From NCBI RefSeq assembly GCF_900112695.1, contig NZ_FOMT01000001.1, positions 806,001 through 870,000 on the forward strand: a DNA stretch of 64,000 nt. Direction: 5' to 3'. Positions within the stretch are counted from its first letter, which is position 1; every line of letters begins with the position of its first letter. The notes below the pieces were generated by a model. The model did not search any database. It worked only from the letters and a program-made list of their open reading frames with translations, and was not told the origin of the DNA. This document shows, piece by piece, positions 55,025-63,165 of this stretch. The position numbers and the translations under genes are program-made. Source of the stretch: Paenibacillus catalpae. GTDB taxonomy: Bacteria; Bacillota; Bacilli; Paenibacillales; Paenibacillaceae.

Positions 55025-55942
55025 ATGATCATTGAGCTCAAGAGCGATCAGCATTTGGAGAGCAAAAACTTCTTATTCCATATTGAACCCTACCAACTGA
55101 ACAAAGGAACGATGATTGCGCTGCATCGGCATGAATTCGTAGAACTTGTCATTATTAATCAGGGTGCAGGTATTCACGAATATGACGGGAACGCCTATTC
55201 GATCGCCGCAGGTGATGTGTTCATCATAGAGCCGGGGATGGATCATGCTTATTCCATCGATCACCGTGAAGGGATGGAGGTCGTGAATGTATTATTCGTT
55301 CCATCCCTGCTCGAACGGGAGCTGGCCGTGCTGTCAGGCGTAACTTCTTTTATCGAATTCTATTATATGGAGCCGTTTCTTCGTTCCGACGTATCCTTTC
55401 AAGCGAAGCTGACCTTGTCTCCCAGGCAATTACTCGACATTCGGGGGGTAATTGATCAACTCATTAAGGAGTATCGGCGTAAAGAAAGCGGATACCAATT
55501 TCTGATCAAATCCAAACTGATAGAATTATTTATTATCCTCAGCCGAATGTATGATAGCAATCGGAAGCATTCCCTGACTTCCATTGATGGCGACCAGGAA
55601 ATGATGGGCCGGATCTGCGAGTTCATTCAACGTCATCCGTCTCGTCCGCTTACGCTGGAACAAATCAGCCAGATGGCAGGGATGAGTCAGAGCAAGTTTA
55701 CCGTCCTGTTTCGTCAAATTACCGGCATGTCTTTCGTGGAATACCGCAACGCGGAACGCATTCAGCTTGCCAAACAATTATTGCAGGCGACGAGCGACAA
55801 GATTGCCCGGATTGCGATGGATACGGGTTATGAAGACTTAAGCCATTTCAATCATATATTTAAAAAGATAACGGGAGAGACGCCAAGCCAATATAGAAGG
55901 CGGTTGAGAGAAAGCTCCGAATCAAGCCAGCTTAGGGAATAA
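55025..55942 (+). CDS. AraC-family regulator (cupin plus two HTH)
   Basis: 305 aa. Cupin N-terminus with HRHEFVELVIINQGAGIHEYDGNAY and AGDVFIIEPGMDHAYS; C-terminal HTH motifs LTLEQISQMAGMSQSKFTVLFRQITGMSFVEYR and IARIAMDTGYEDLSHFNHIFKKITGETPSQYR. Similar to RhaS/YesS-type sugar regulators. GGGGGAT lies before the ATG. Its last 21 bases overlap the convergent PhyH gene. A ~28-base hairpin upstream (near 54978-55005) may be regulatory. Target unknown; candidates are the adjacent PhyH gene or the L-sugar operon at 57.8 kb. Confidence 0.87.
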   Translation: MIIELKSDQHLESKNFLFHIEPYQLNKGTMIALHRHEFVELVIINQGAGIHEYDGNAYSIAAGDVFIIEPGMDHAYSIDHREGMEVVNVLFVPSLLERELAVLSGVTSFIEFYYMEPFLRSDVSFQAKLTLSPRQLLDIRGVIDQLIKEYRRKESGYQFLIKSKLIELFIILSRMYDSNRKHSLTSIDGDQEMMGRICEFIQRHPSRPLTLEQISQMAGMSQSKFTVLFRQITGMSFVEYRNAERIQLAKQLLQATSDKIARIAMDTGYEDLSHFNHIFKKITGETPSQYRRRLRESSESSQLRE

Positions 55943-56704
55943 TCCGCCCGCAAGCACATCACCCTTCGCTAGCCCCAGTCCGTCTGTACATACATGGTTG
56001 GCGCCGCTGTACGTCGTGCCGTCCGGCATATAGATGATCGCGAGCGCCCGGCGCGGTTTATCGGTCTGATTGGCATGAGCGTAATGGAAGGTAAGACCGT
56101 CATGAAAGCTGCAGCTGCCAGCCTTCATCCGGACAATGGCTGCTGTATTGCGGTCAACATCCTTGGCTCCCTCGTCAGAGAAAATATCTTCAGGATTGAC
56201 GAGATCAATCGACTTTAAGTTTTTTATCTTTTGCGTTTTGGGAACCAGCATCAAACATCCATTATTCTCGTCCACATCATCAAGCGCGATCCATATGGTT
56301 AATGCGCCTCGCTCATTCATCGGCCAGTATGGCAAGTCCTGATGCCAAGGGGTTGGTTTTGAATCCTGGGGCATCTTGAGCAAGGCATGATCGTGGAACA
56401 AACGAAGACCATCCGCTCCGCATAACTGCTTGGCAGCGTCGGCAAACCGGCGGGACAATACAAACCGGGCCATGCCTCCATGATCCCTCCACGTATTAAC
56501 CCGTTGATTCAACACTCTGTAATACAAATCCCCGGAAGCTGCCGTTTGGGTGGATCTCCCGTTTTGTACCCCCATCGTTTCTTCCAGATAACCTCGAAGC
56601 TCCTCAACTTCTTCCGAAGACAATATTTGATCGACTTGAACAAATCCATTTTCACGATAATAGCGCACTTGCTCATCTGTTAATTGTACGGTGTTATCCA
56701 ACAT
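55922..56704 (-). CDS. Phytanoyl-CoA dioxygenase (PhyH)-family oxygenase
   Basis: 260 aa. Fe(II)/2-oxoglutarate oxygenase fold with the iron-binding H-x-D in PTPWHQDLPYW, and the distal His and Arg in FHYAHANQTDKPRRALAIIY. Family members hydroxylate aliphatic carbons of very varied substrates. AAGGGTG lies before the ATG. The 3' end overlaps the convergent AraC gene by 21 bases. It lies in the same orientation as, and downstream of, the AraC gene at 56809, so the two may be cotranscribed. Substrate unknown; in sugar loci such proteins are poorly understood. Confidence 0.85.
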   Translation of the reverse strand: MLDNTVQLTDEQVRYYRENGFVQVDQILSSEEVEELRGYLEETMGVQNGRSTQTAASGDLYYRVLNQRVNTWRDHGGMARFVLSRRFADAAKQLCGADGLRLFHDHALLKMPQDSKPTPWHQDLPYWPMNERGALTIWIALDDVDENNGCLMLVPKTQKIKNLKSIDLVNPEDIFSDEGAKDVDRNTAAIVRMKAGSCSFHDGLTFHYAHANQTDKPRRALAIIYMPDGTTYSGANHVCTDGLGLAKGDVLAGGLFPKLA

Positions 56705-56808
56705 GAATTGTCACCCTTTCTTGTCGTGTGATTTCACCATTAGCATATAAGCTGGACAGCTCTTTTTCTTGGTGAATCGACCGAAAAATAAGGGGGAAAT
56801 CGCCAATG

Positions 56809-57672
56809 TTAACGGCAGCTCCGTCTATACGCCACAGGTGTCATACCTGTAATCAGCTTAAACTTTTTATAAAAATAAGATTCGCTTTCAAATCCGCACG
56901 CAAGACAAATGGTACTGATCGTATCATCGGTCAGCATGAGCTTTTCCTTCGCCAGCATGATTTTCTTAATGAGAATATATTCACTTACATTCATGCCGGT
57001 ATATTGTTTGAATACCCGGGAGAAATGGGCGTACGTTACCGCCGCTTTGGCAGAAAGGTCGGAGAGACTCATCTCGCTAACGCCAATGTTAGCCTCGATA
57101 TCATTCAGGATGGATCGAATCCATGAAGGCTCTGTACTGGAGCTTCGTTGCTGCTCCATCTCCGGCAAGCCCATCCGGTTCAAGGTTACTAAGAAATCAT
57201 ACAACCTGACGACGATAGCCGCACGGTAGTTTGGAAGCTCGTTCATCCATTCCTCGTTCATTACGTCAATTATCCGGGAGAAAATCATATGTTCGTCCTG
57301 TGACGGCTCCAGCTTATAGCTTTTGCTTTTCCTGGCCTGCTCGAAGCAGCGCAGCAGGGAATAGGATTCGCCAAACTCCATCGGCTGGATCAGCCGGGGG
57401 GCGAAGAAAATTGCGCTGGAGGTAACCGGAGTAAGCTCATCCGGAAAGGCTCGGTGTACCGTATTGCCCGGAATCAGGAACACATCACCGGGGTTCATTT
57501 CGTAAAAGCTGTGATTGATGAAAAAGGTGCCTTTGCCGGAGTAAACATAAACAATCTCGTACCAATCATGCAGATGGTCAGGCAGCTCGCTTTGGGGGGA
57601 TTTCGTATCCTGATAGACCAGGCTGAACGGAAATTTGTCAGAGTCCTCGAATCGTTTGTGTAACGCTTGCAC
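56809..57672 (-). CDS. AraC-family regulator divergent from the L-sugar operon
   Basis: 287 aa. Cupin region HLHDWYEIVYVYSGKGTFFINH and PGDVFLIPGNTVHRAF; HTH motifs MSLSDLSAKAAVTYAHFSRVFKQYTGMNVSEY and ISTICLACGFESESYFYKKFKLITGMTPVAYR. The start is GTG, eight bases after AAGGGGG. It is divergent from the aldo/keto reductase gene at 57815 (142 bases apart), so it most likely activates the oxidation operon. It may also feed transcription into PhyH downstream. Confidence 0.87.
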   Translation of the reverse strand: MQALHKRFEDSDKFPFSLVYQDTKSPQSELPDHLHDWYEIVYVYSGKGTFFINHSFYEMNPGDVFLIPGNTVHRAFPDELTPVTSSAIFFAPRLIQPMEFGESYSLLRCFEQARKSKSYKLEPSQDEHMIFSRIIDVMNEEWMNELPNYRAAIVVRLYDFLVTLNRMGLPEMEQQRSSSTEPSWIRSILNDIEANIGVSEMSLSDLSAKAAVTYAHFSRVFKQYTGMNVSEYILIKKIMLAKEKLMLTDDTISTICLACGFESESYFYKKFKLITGMTPVAYRRSCR

Positions 57673-57814
57673 GGCTGCTTCCCCCTTCCTCGTATTGATA
57701 ATCTAGATAATAGCAAATTAGAGCATAAAATAACAGGAATAGAGCGTTTTCATGTGTGATTATGCTGATGTAATATAGAGTTACAAACCTTTTTGGGGCA
57801 GGAGTGAAATCACA

Positions 57815-58750
57815 TTGAAATATAGAAAGCTTGGCAAGACCGGCCTGGAAGTGTCGGCACTCAGCTTTGGCGCATCTTCTCTTGGCTCCGTATTCCGCGA
57901 AACGGATGATAATGAAAGCATTCGAACGGTCCATACCGCCTTGGATGCAGGCATTAATTTCATTGACGTATCGCCTTATTACGGGCTGAAGAAAGCAGAG
58001 ACTGTGCTAGGCAAGGCGCTCCAGACCGTACCGCGTGACCGTTTCTACCTGTCGACGAAGGCGGGGAGATACGGGGCGGATGTGTTTGACTTCAGAAGCA
58101 GTACGATTATCGCCAGCGTAGAAGAGAGTCTGCAGCGTTTGCATACGGATTACCTGGATATTCTGTTCCTTCATGATATTGAATTTGTAGAGTCTGCCAT
58201 TATATACGAGGAAGCGATCCCTGCTCTTCAGCGTTTGAAAGCAGACGGAAAAATCCGCAATACCGGCATCTGCGGTCTTCCGCTGAGCGTGTTCGAAGAG
58301 TTCCTGCCTACCGCCGAGATTGATGCGATCATTTCGTATTGTCATTATTCCTTGAATGATACGACGCTCGAGAGAATTCTGCCATTAATAGAAGAGAAGC
58401 AGATCGGGCTTGTTAATGCATCTCCGTTATCCATGGGGTTGCTCGGAACACGCGGCACGCCGCAGTGGCATCCAGCCAGTCAGGAAGTAAAGGACATTTG
58501 CAAGCAGGCAGCCGAGTATTGCTCGGCGCAAGGCGAGGATATTGCCCGGCTGGCGGTCCAGTTCTCTACGATGAACGAACGGATTCCGACAACATTGGTC
58601 AGCACGGCTAATCCTTCCAATATTGTGAAAAACGCTCTCTGGGTGGATGAACCTATTAATGTGCAGCTGCTGAAGGAAGTAAGAGAAATTCTTAAGCCTA
58701 TTTTGGATCAGACTTGGGAAAGCGGTATTCCTTTTTATAATGAGCGATAA
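57815..58750 (+). CDS. Aldo/keto reductase, L-fucose/L-galactose dehydrogenase-like
   Basis: 311 aa, single TIM barrel. Tetrad residues are visible in FIDVSPYYG (Asp, Tyr), LSTKAG (Lys) and LFLHDIE (His). The opening KYRKLGKTGLEVSALSFGASSLGSVF and overall sequence resemble D-threo-aldose 1-dehydrogenases and plant L-galactose dehydrogenase, which oxidise C1 of L-fucose or L-galactose to the lactone. The start is TTG after AGGAG. First gene of an operon with LgoD-like dehydrogenase, lactonase and GH95, which supports this role. A partial cre-like site (57739-57752) lies upstream. Confidence 0.85.
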   Translation: MKYRKLGKTGLEVSALSFGASSLGSVFRETDDNESIRTVHTALDAGINFIDVSPYYGLKKAETVLGKALQTVPRDRFYLSTKAGRYGADVFDFRSSTIIASVEESLQRLHTDYLDILFLHDIEFVESAIIYEEAIPALQRLKADGKIRNTGICGLPLSVFEEFLPTAEIDAIISYCHYSLNDTTLERILPLIEEKQIGLVNASPLSMGLLGTRGTPQWHPASQEVKDICKQAAEYCSAQGEDIARLAVQFSTMNERIPTTLVSTANPSNIVKNALWVDEPINVQLLKEVREILKPILDQTWESGIPFYNER

Positions 58751-58763
58751 AGGAGCAAACACG

Positions 58764-59780
58764 ATGAAGGGGATTGTATGCGAGCAGGTCGAGCAGTTTA
58801 AGCTTCTGGAGCTCGAGGAGCCGGTTTTTACAGAGGGCGAAGCCATTGTGCGAATAAAGCGGGTCGGGATTTGCGGGACAGATCTGCATGCTTATAAAGG
58901 AAATCAGCCATTTTTCAGCTATCCCCGTATTCTCGGGCATGAGCTGTCGGGCATTATTGAACAGATCGGAGACAATGCTGAAGGCTTTCAAGCGGGTGAT
59001 CAGATCAGCGTCATTCCTTATCTGCATTGTGGAGAATGTGTCGCTTGCCGTAACGGCAAGACAAACTGCTGTACATCCATTAAAGTATTAGGCGTACATG
59101 CCGATGGCGGCATGCGGGAGAAGATCTCCGTGCCGGTTACGCATTTGCTCAATACGAACGGGTTAACCCTGGAGCAGGCTGCTGTAATTGAACCATTCAG
59201 CATCGGGGCTCATGCGGTCCGTCACTCGGGACTTGGAAAAGGAGACACGGCACTTGTGATTGGGGCAGGTCCAATCGGACTTGGCATTATGGCTCTTGCC
59301 AAGCATGCCGGTGCGAATGTCATTGCGATGGACGTCAATAACGAGCGCTTGGCATTTTGCAAACAATGGGCAAAGGTAGATCATGCCGTTAATGCGCTGG
59401 ACAATCCGACCGCACAGCTGGAAGCTCTGACAAACGGCGATTATCCCATTATCGTGTTTGATGCAACCGGCAATACGAATTCGATGTCTGCAGCCGTACA
59501 GTACGTGGCACATGGCGGTACGCTCGTATATGTCGGTTTGGTCAAAGGACATATTTCCTTCGATGATTCCGAGTTCCATAAACGCGAACTCACGATCATG
59601 GGCAGCCGCAATGCAACTAAGGAAGATTGTCAGCATGTGCTTGACGTCTTGCGTGCCGGCGGTATTGATGTAAATAGTTATGTTACTCATCAGGTGCCGT
59701 TTAATGAGATGATCGAACATTTTGATTCCTGGCTGGATCCGGCAAACAAAGTGATTAAAGCGATGATTGAGTTTCCATAG
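58764..59780 (+). CDS. Zinc dehydrogenase, L-galactonate oxidoreductase (LgoD/RspB)-like
   Basis: 338 aa from ATG 58764, behind AAAGGAG. Catalytic zinc region VGICGTDLHAYKGNQPFFSYPR then GHE; structural zinc cysteines CGECVACRNGKTNCC; Rossmann GAGPIGLG. The stretches GNQPFFSYPR, TNCC, VGLVKG.I.F.D.EFHK and MGSRNAT are, from memory, shared with E. coli LgoD (YjjN), which oxidises L-galactonate to D-tagaturonate. In this operon it would act on the aldonate formed by the reductase and lactonase. L-fuconate is an alternative substrate. Confidence 0.85.
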   Translation: MKGIVCEQVEQFKLLELEEPVFTEGEAIVRIKRVGICGTDLHAYKGNQPFFSYPRILGHELSGIIEQIGDNAEGFQAGDQISVIPYLHCGECVACRNGKTNCCTSIKVLGVHADGGMREKISVPVTHLLNTNGLTLEQAAVIEPFSIGAHAVRHSGLGKGDTALVIGAGPIGLGIMALAKHAGANVIAMDVNNERLAFCKQWAKVDHAVNALDNPTAQLEALTNGDYPIIVFDATGNTNSMSAAVQYVAHGGTLVYVGLVKGHISFDDSEFHKRELTIMGSRNATKEDCQHVLDVLRAGGIDVNSYVTHQVPFNEMIEHFDSWLDPANKVIKAMIEFP

Positions 59781-59796
59781 GGAAAGGAGAAATTGT

Positions 59797-60630
59797 ATGA
59801 GAATAGATTCCCATCAGCATTTCTGGATATATAACGAACAGGATTATGATTGGATGTCCGGAAAGCATAAGGCGATTCAGACCGATTTTCTACCGCAGCA
59901 CTTATTGCCCTTATTGCAGGAGAGCGGATTCGACGGCTCGATTGCCGTTCAAGCCAGACAGACGCTTCAGGAAACAGAATGGCTGCTGTCACTCGCCGAG
60001 CAGAATCCTGAAATTAAAGGAATTGTTGGCTGGGTAGACCTGTGCTCACCGGAGATCGGGCAGCAATTGGAGAAATACAGCACTCATCCTCTGCTCAAAG
60101 GTGTCCGTCACGTGGTGCATGATGAACCGGATGACCGCTTTGTGTTAAGAGAAGATTTTATGAACGGCATTTCGGCCCTTGAGAAATACGGTCTAACCTA
60201 TGACTTGCTCCTGTTTCCGAAGCATCTGCCGTATGCAGCGGAGCTGGTGGAGAAGTTTCCAAACCAGCCGTTTGTCCTTGATCACATTGCCAAGCCGGAT
60301 ATCGCGGGCAAAGGATTCAGCCACTGGGCACAGGATCTGGCAAAACTCGCAGCTTATCCCAATGTCTATTGCAAGCTTTCCGGCATGGTGACGGAAGCGG
60401 AGTGGGGCAATTGGAAGGAAGAAGATTTTGCGGTGTACCTGGATGCCGTTATCCAATGCTTCGGAATAGACAGAGTGATGATTGGCTCTGATTGGCCGGT
60501 TTGCACGCTTAGCGGTACTTACGAGCAGACAATGAATATCGTGAAGCATTACTTGAACGCTTTCACCGATAAGGAAAGGTCGCTTGCATTAGGGGAGAAT
60601 TGCGAAAGATTTTACCGTATTGGTTCGTAG
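59797..60630 (+). CDS. Amidohydrolase 2 family, L-fucono-/galactonolactonase-like
   Basis: 277 aa from ATG 59797, seven bases after AAAGGAG; the frame is open to 59767 without a site. Metal-dependent TIM-barrel lactonase motifs: IDSHQHFWIYN, GVRHVVHDEPDDRFV, FVLDHIAKPDI and MIGSDWPVC. These match the L-fuconolactonase branch, which opens the sugar lactone to the aldonate. Lies 16 bases after the dehydrogenase and 40 before the GH95 start, in one operon. Confidence 0.88.
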   Translation: MRIDSHQHFWIYNEQDYDWMSGKHKAIQTDFLPQHLLPLLQESGFDGSIAVQARQTLQETEWLLSLAEQNPEIKGIVGWVDLCSPEIGQQLEKYSTHPLLKGVRHVVHDEPDDRFVLREDFMNGISALEKYGLTYDLLLFPKHLPYAAELVEKFPNQPFVLDHIAKPDIAGKGFSHWAQDLAKLAAYPNVYCKLSGMVTEAEWGNWKEEDFAVYLDAVIQCFGIDRVMIGSDWPVCTLSGTYEQTMNIVKHYLNAFTDKERSLALGENCERFYRIGS

Positions 60631-60670
60631 AATGATAGACTGCAATTTATCGAAAGGGAGCGGATTGGCT

Positions 60671-63046
60671 ATGAAATTACAATACAATCATGCGTCTAGA
60701 AAGTGGACGGACGCACTGCCAACCGGAAACGGGCGCCTTGGAGCGATGATGTTTGGCGGCCAGGAAACGGAACGCATTCAGCTGAACGAAGATACACTCT
60801 GGTCCGGAGGGCCGCGCAATACGGATAATGACAACGCTGTCAAGGTCCTTCCTGAAGTGAGGCGGCTGGTTGAGCAAGGCAAATATTTTGAAGCCGATCA
60901 ATTATGCAAAAAGATGATGGGGCCATATACACAGTCTTACATGCCAATGGCAGACTTATATGTCAAGTTTCTTCATGGGAATATTGTAAAAGATTATCGC
61001 AGGACCCTTCATCTGGAAGACGGCACCTCAACCGTGGAATATCGGATCGGAAGCGTGACTTATACAAGAAGCTTGTTTGTATCTTATCCGGATCAGGTTG
61101 TCGTGCTTCGACTGGAAGCGAGCAGCCCGGGGAAGCTGGATGTTCTGGCAAGTCTGGAAAGTCCGCTTCGCTATGAAACCTCCTGCGATAAGGAGTGCCT
61201 GATCCTTAGTGGAGTTGCTCCCGAACAGGTTGACCCCAGCTACTATGATACGGAAGAACCTCTGGTATATGGCGAACCGGGGAGCTCTAATGCGATGCGG
61301 TTTGAAGGACGTCTGGCAGCCAAGCTGGAAGGCGGACAAGCCAAGTACAGTCAAGATGGCTTGCAGGTTACAGGAGCAACTGCTGTTACGCTTATTTTCA
61401 GCGCGGCTACAAGCTTTAACGGCTACGATCGTTCACCGGGGAGTGAGGGCAAGAACGAGTCGGCAGAAGCTTCAGCTTATCTGGAAAACGCGATGAAGCT
61501 CTCTTATTCTGAGTTGCTGCAAAGACATGTTGCTGACCATCAACAGTTGTTTGATCGGGTTCAGCTCAGCCTGGGGGAATCAATCGCTCCAACCGATTAT
61601 CCGACCGACGCGCGTATCCGCGATTACGGTGCAAGTGATCCGGGGCTAGTGGAGCTGCTCTTCCATTACGGCCGATATTTGATGATCGGCAGCTCTCGGA
61701 AAGGTACCCAGCCAGCGAATTTGCAAGGCATATGGAACGAGGAGACCCGGCCGCCGTGGAGCAGCAACTGGACATTAAATATTAATGCAGAAATGAATTA
61801 TTGGCCGGCCGAAACTTGTAATCTGGCAGAGTGTCATACGCCGCTATTGGATTTTATCGAAAGACTGTCCAAAAACGGTCAAAAGACGGCTGCAACCCAT
61901 TACGGAGCGAGAGGCTGGACGGCTCATCATAATAGCGATATTTGGTGTCTGAGCTCTCCGGTTGGAGGATATGGGCATGGAGAGGCGATTTGGACGATAT
62001 GGCCAATGGGCGGGGTATGGCTCTGTCAGCATCTATGGGAGCATTATGCTTTTGGGAAAGACCAGACATTCTTGCGGGAACAAGCCTATCCCATCATGAA
62101 AAATGCCGCCTTATTCTGTCTGGATTGGCTGCATGAAGATAAGGAAGGACGATTGATTACCTCTCCATCAACTTCGCCGGAGCATAAATTCCGCACGTCA
62201 GAAGGCTTGGCTGGCGTCAGCATGGCATCTACGATGGACATGTCTTTGATCTGGGACTTGTTTACGAACCTCATCGAAGCTTCCAGCATTCTAGGTGTCG
62301 ATGAGTCGTTCCGGGAGCAGCTCTCGGATACGCGTAGCCGCTTGTTCCCTCTGCAAATCGCCAGCAACGGAAGACTTCAGGAATGGTCGAAGGATTTCGA
62401 GGACGAAGACCAGTTCCACCGTCATGTCTCTCATTTGTTCGGCGTATATCCGGGACGTCAATTGACGTGGAAGGAGACTCCGGAGTTGATGGCTGCAGCA
62501 GAGCGGTCGCTCGATATTCGCGGAGACGGCGGGACCGGCTGGAGTCTAGGATGGAAGATTGGTCTGTGGGCGCGCTTTGGCAACGGTAACCGCGCATTTG
62601 GGTTATTGTCTAATTTGCTGACATTGGTAGATGGCGAGAAGGAGAACTATCACCATGGCGGAGGTGTTTATACGAATCTCTTTGATGCGCATCCTCCATT
62701 CCAGATCGATGGCAATTTCGCTGCAACATCGGGAATTGCCGAGCTGCTCCTGCAATCCCATCAAGGCTTTATTCATCTCCTGCCGGCACTTCCAGAAGCC
62801 TGGCCTCAAGGCTATGTGAAGGGACTGCGGGCAAGAGGACATTTCGAAGTGTCGCTTCAATGGGAAGAAGGAGCAGTCCAGAACGTTGATATTATTTCTA
62901 ACTCGGGAGGAACCTGCCGGGTGATGTCATCCGTTCCGCTGGAAGTGGAAGCGGATGGCGTTAAGCTTACGGTTAATCCGGATGAGAACGGGATCCTGTC
63001 CTTCGAGACAGTTCCAGGCGGCAAGTATAAACTAAGCAGAACGTAA
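60671..63046 (+). CDS. GH95 alpha-L-fucosidase / alpha-L-galactosidase
   Basis: 791 aa from ATG 60671 behind AAAGGGAG; the frame is open to 60620 over the previous gene's end. Family landmarks in order: RLGAMMFGG.. LNEDTLWSGGPRN near the N-terminus, the catalytic-site NINAEMNYWPAE segment (~365), acid Glu504 in STSPEHKF, HRHVSHLFGVYPG, and Asp680 in FQIDGNF. It cleaves terminal alpha-L-fucose or alpha-L-galactose by inversion. No signal peptide, so it acts on imported oligosaccharides, although no transporter is adjacent. The LgoD-like neighbour makes L-galactose as likely as L-fucose. Confidence 0.9.
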   Translation: MKLQYNHASRKWTDALPTGNGRLGAMMFGGQETERIQLNEDTLWSGGPRNTDNDNAVKVLPEVRRLVEQGKYFEADQLCKKMMGPYTQSYMPMADLYVKFLHGNIVKDYRRTLHLEDGTSTVEYRIGSVTYTRSLFVSYPDQVVVLRLEASSPGKLDVLASLESPLRYETSCDKECLILSGVAPEQVDPSYYDTEEPLVYGEPGSSNAMRFEGRLAAKLEGGQAKYSQDGLQVTGATAVTLIFSAATSFNGYDRSPGSEGKNESAEASAYLENAMKLSYSELLQRHVADHQQLFDRVQLSLGESIAPTDYPTDARIRDYGASDPGLVELLFHYGRYLMIGSSRKGTQPANLQGIWNEETRPPWSSNWTLNINAEMNYWPAETCNLAECHTPLLDFIERLSKNGQKTAATHYGARGWTAHHNSDIWCLSSPVGGYGHGEAIWTIWPMGGVWLCQHLWEHYAFGKDQTFLREQAYPIMKNAALFCLDWLHEDKEGRLITSPSTSPEHKFRTSEGLAGVSMASTMDMSLIWDLFTNLIEASSILGVDESFREQLSDTRSRLFPLQIASNGRLQEWSKDFEDEDQFHRHVSHLFGVYPGRQLTWKETPELMAAAERSLDIRGDGGTGWSLGWKIGLWARFGNGNRAFGLLSNLLTLVDGEKENYHHGGGVYTNLFDAHPPFQIDGNFAATSGIAELLLQSHQGFIHLLPALPEAWPQGYVKGLRARGHFEVSLQWEEGAVQNVDIISNSGGTCRVMSSVPLEVEADGVKLTVNPDENGILSFETVPGGKYKLSRT

Positions 63047-63165
63047 ATAGCGGGAAGGATCTTCAAATACAGGAGCGGATGAAGAGGAATTTGCTGTTTG
63101 TACAGCGAATATACTACGCGACCTTGGTCCGAGGAAGCTATTTGAAGAAAGGGAGAATACCCGAC

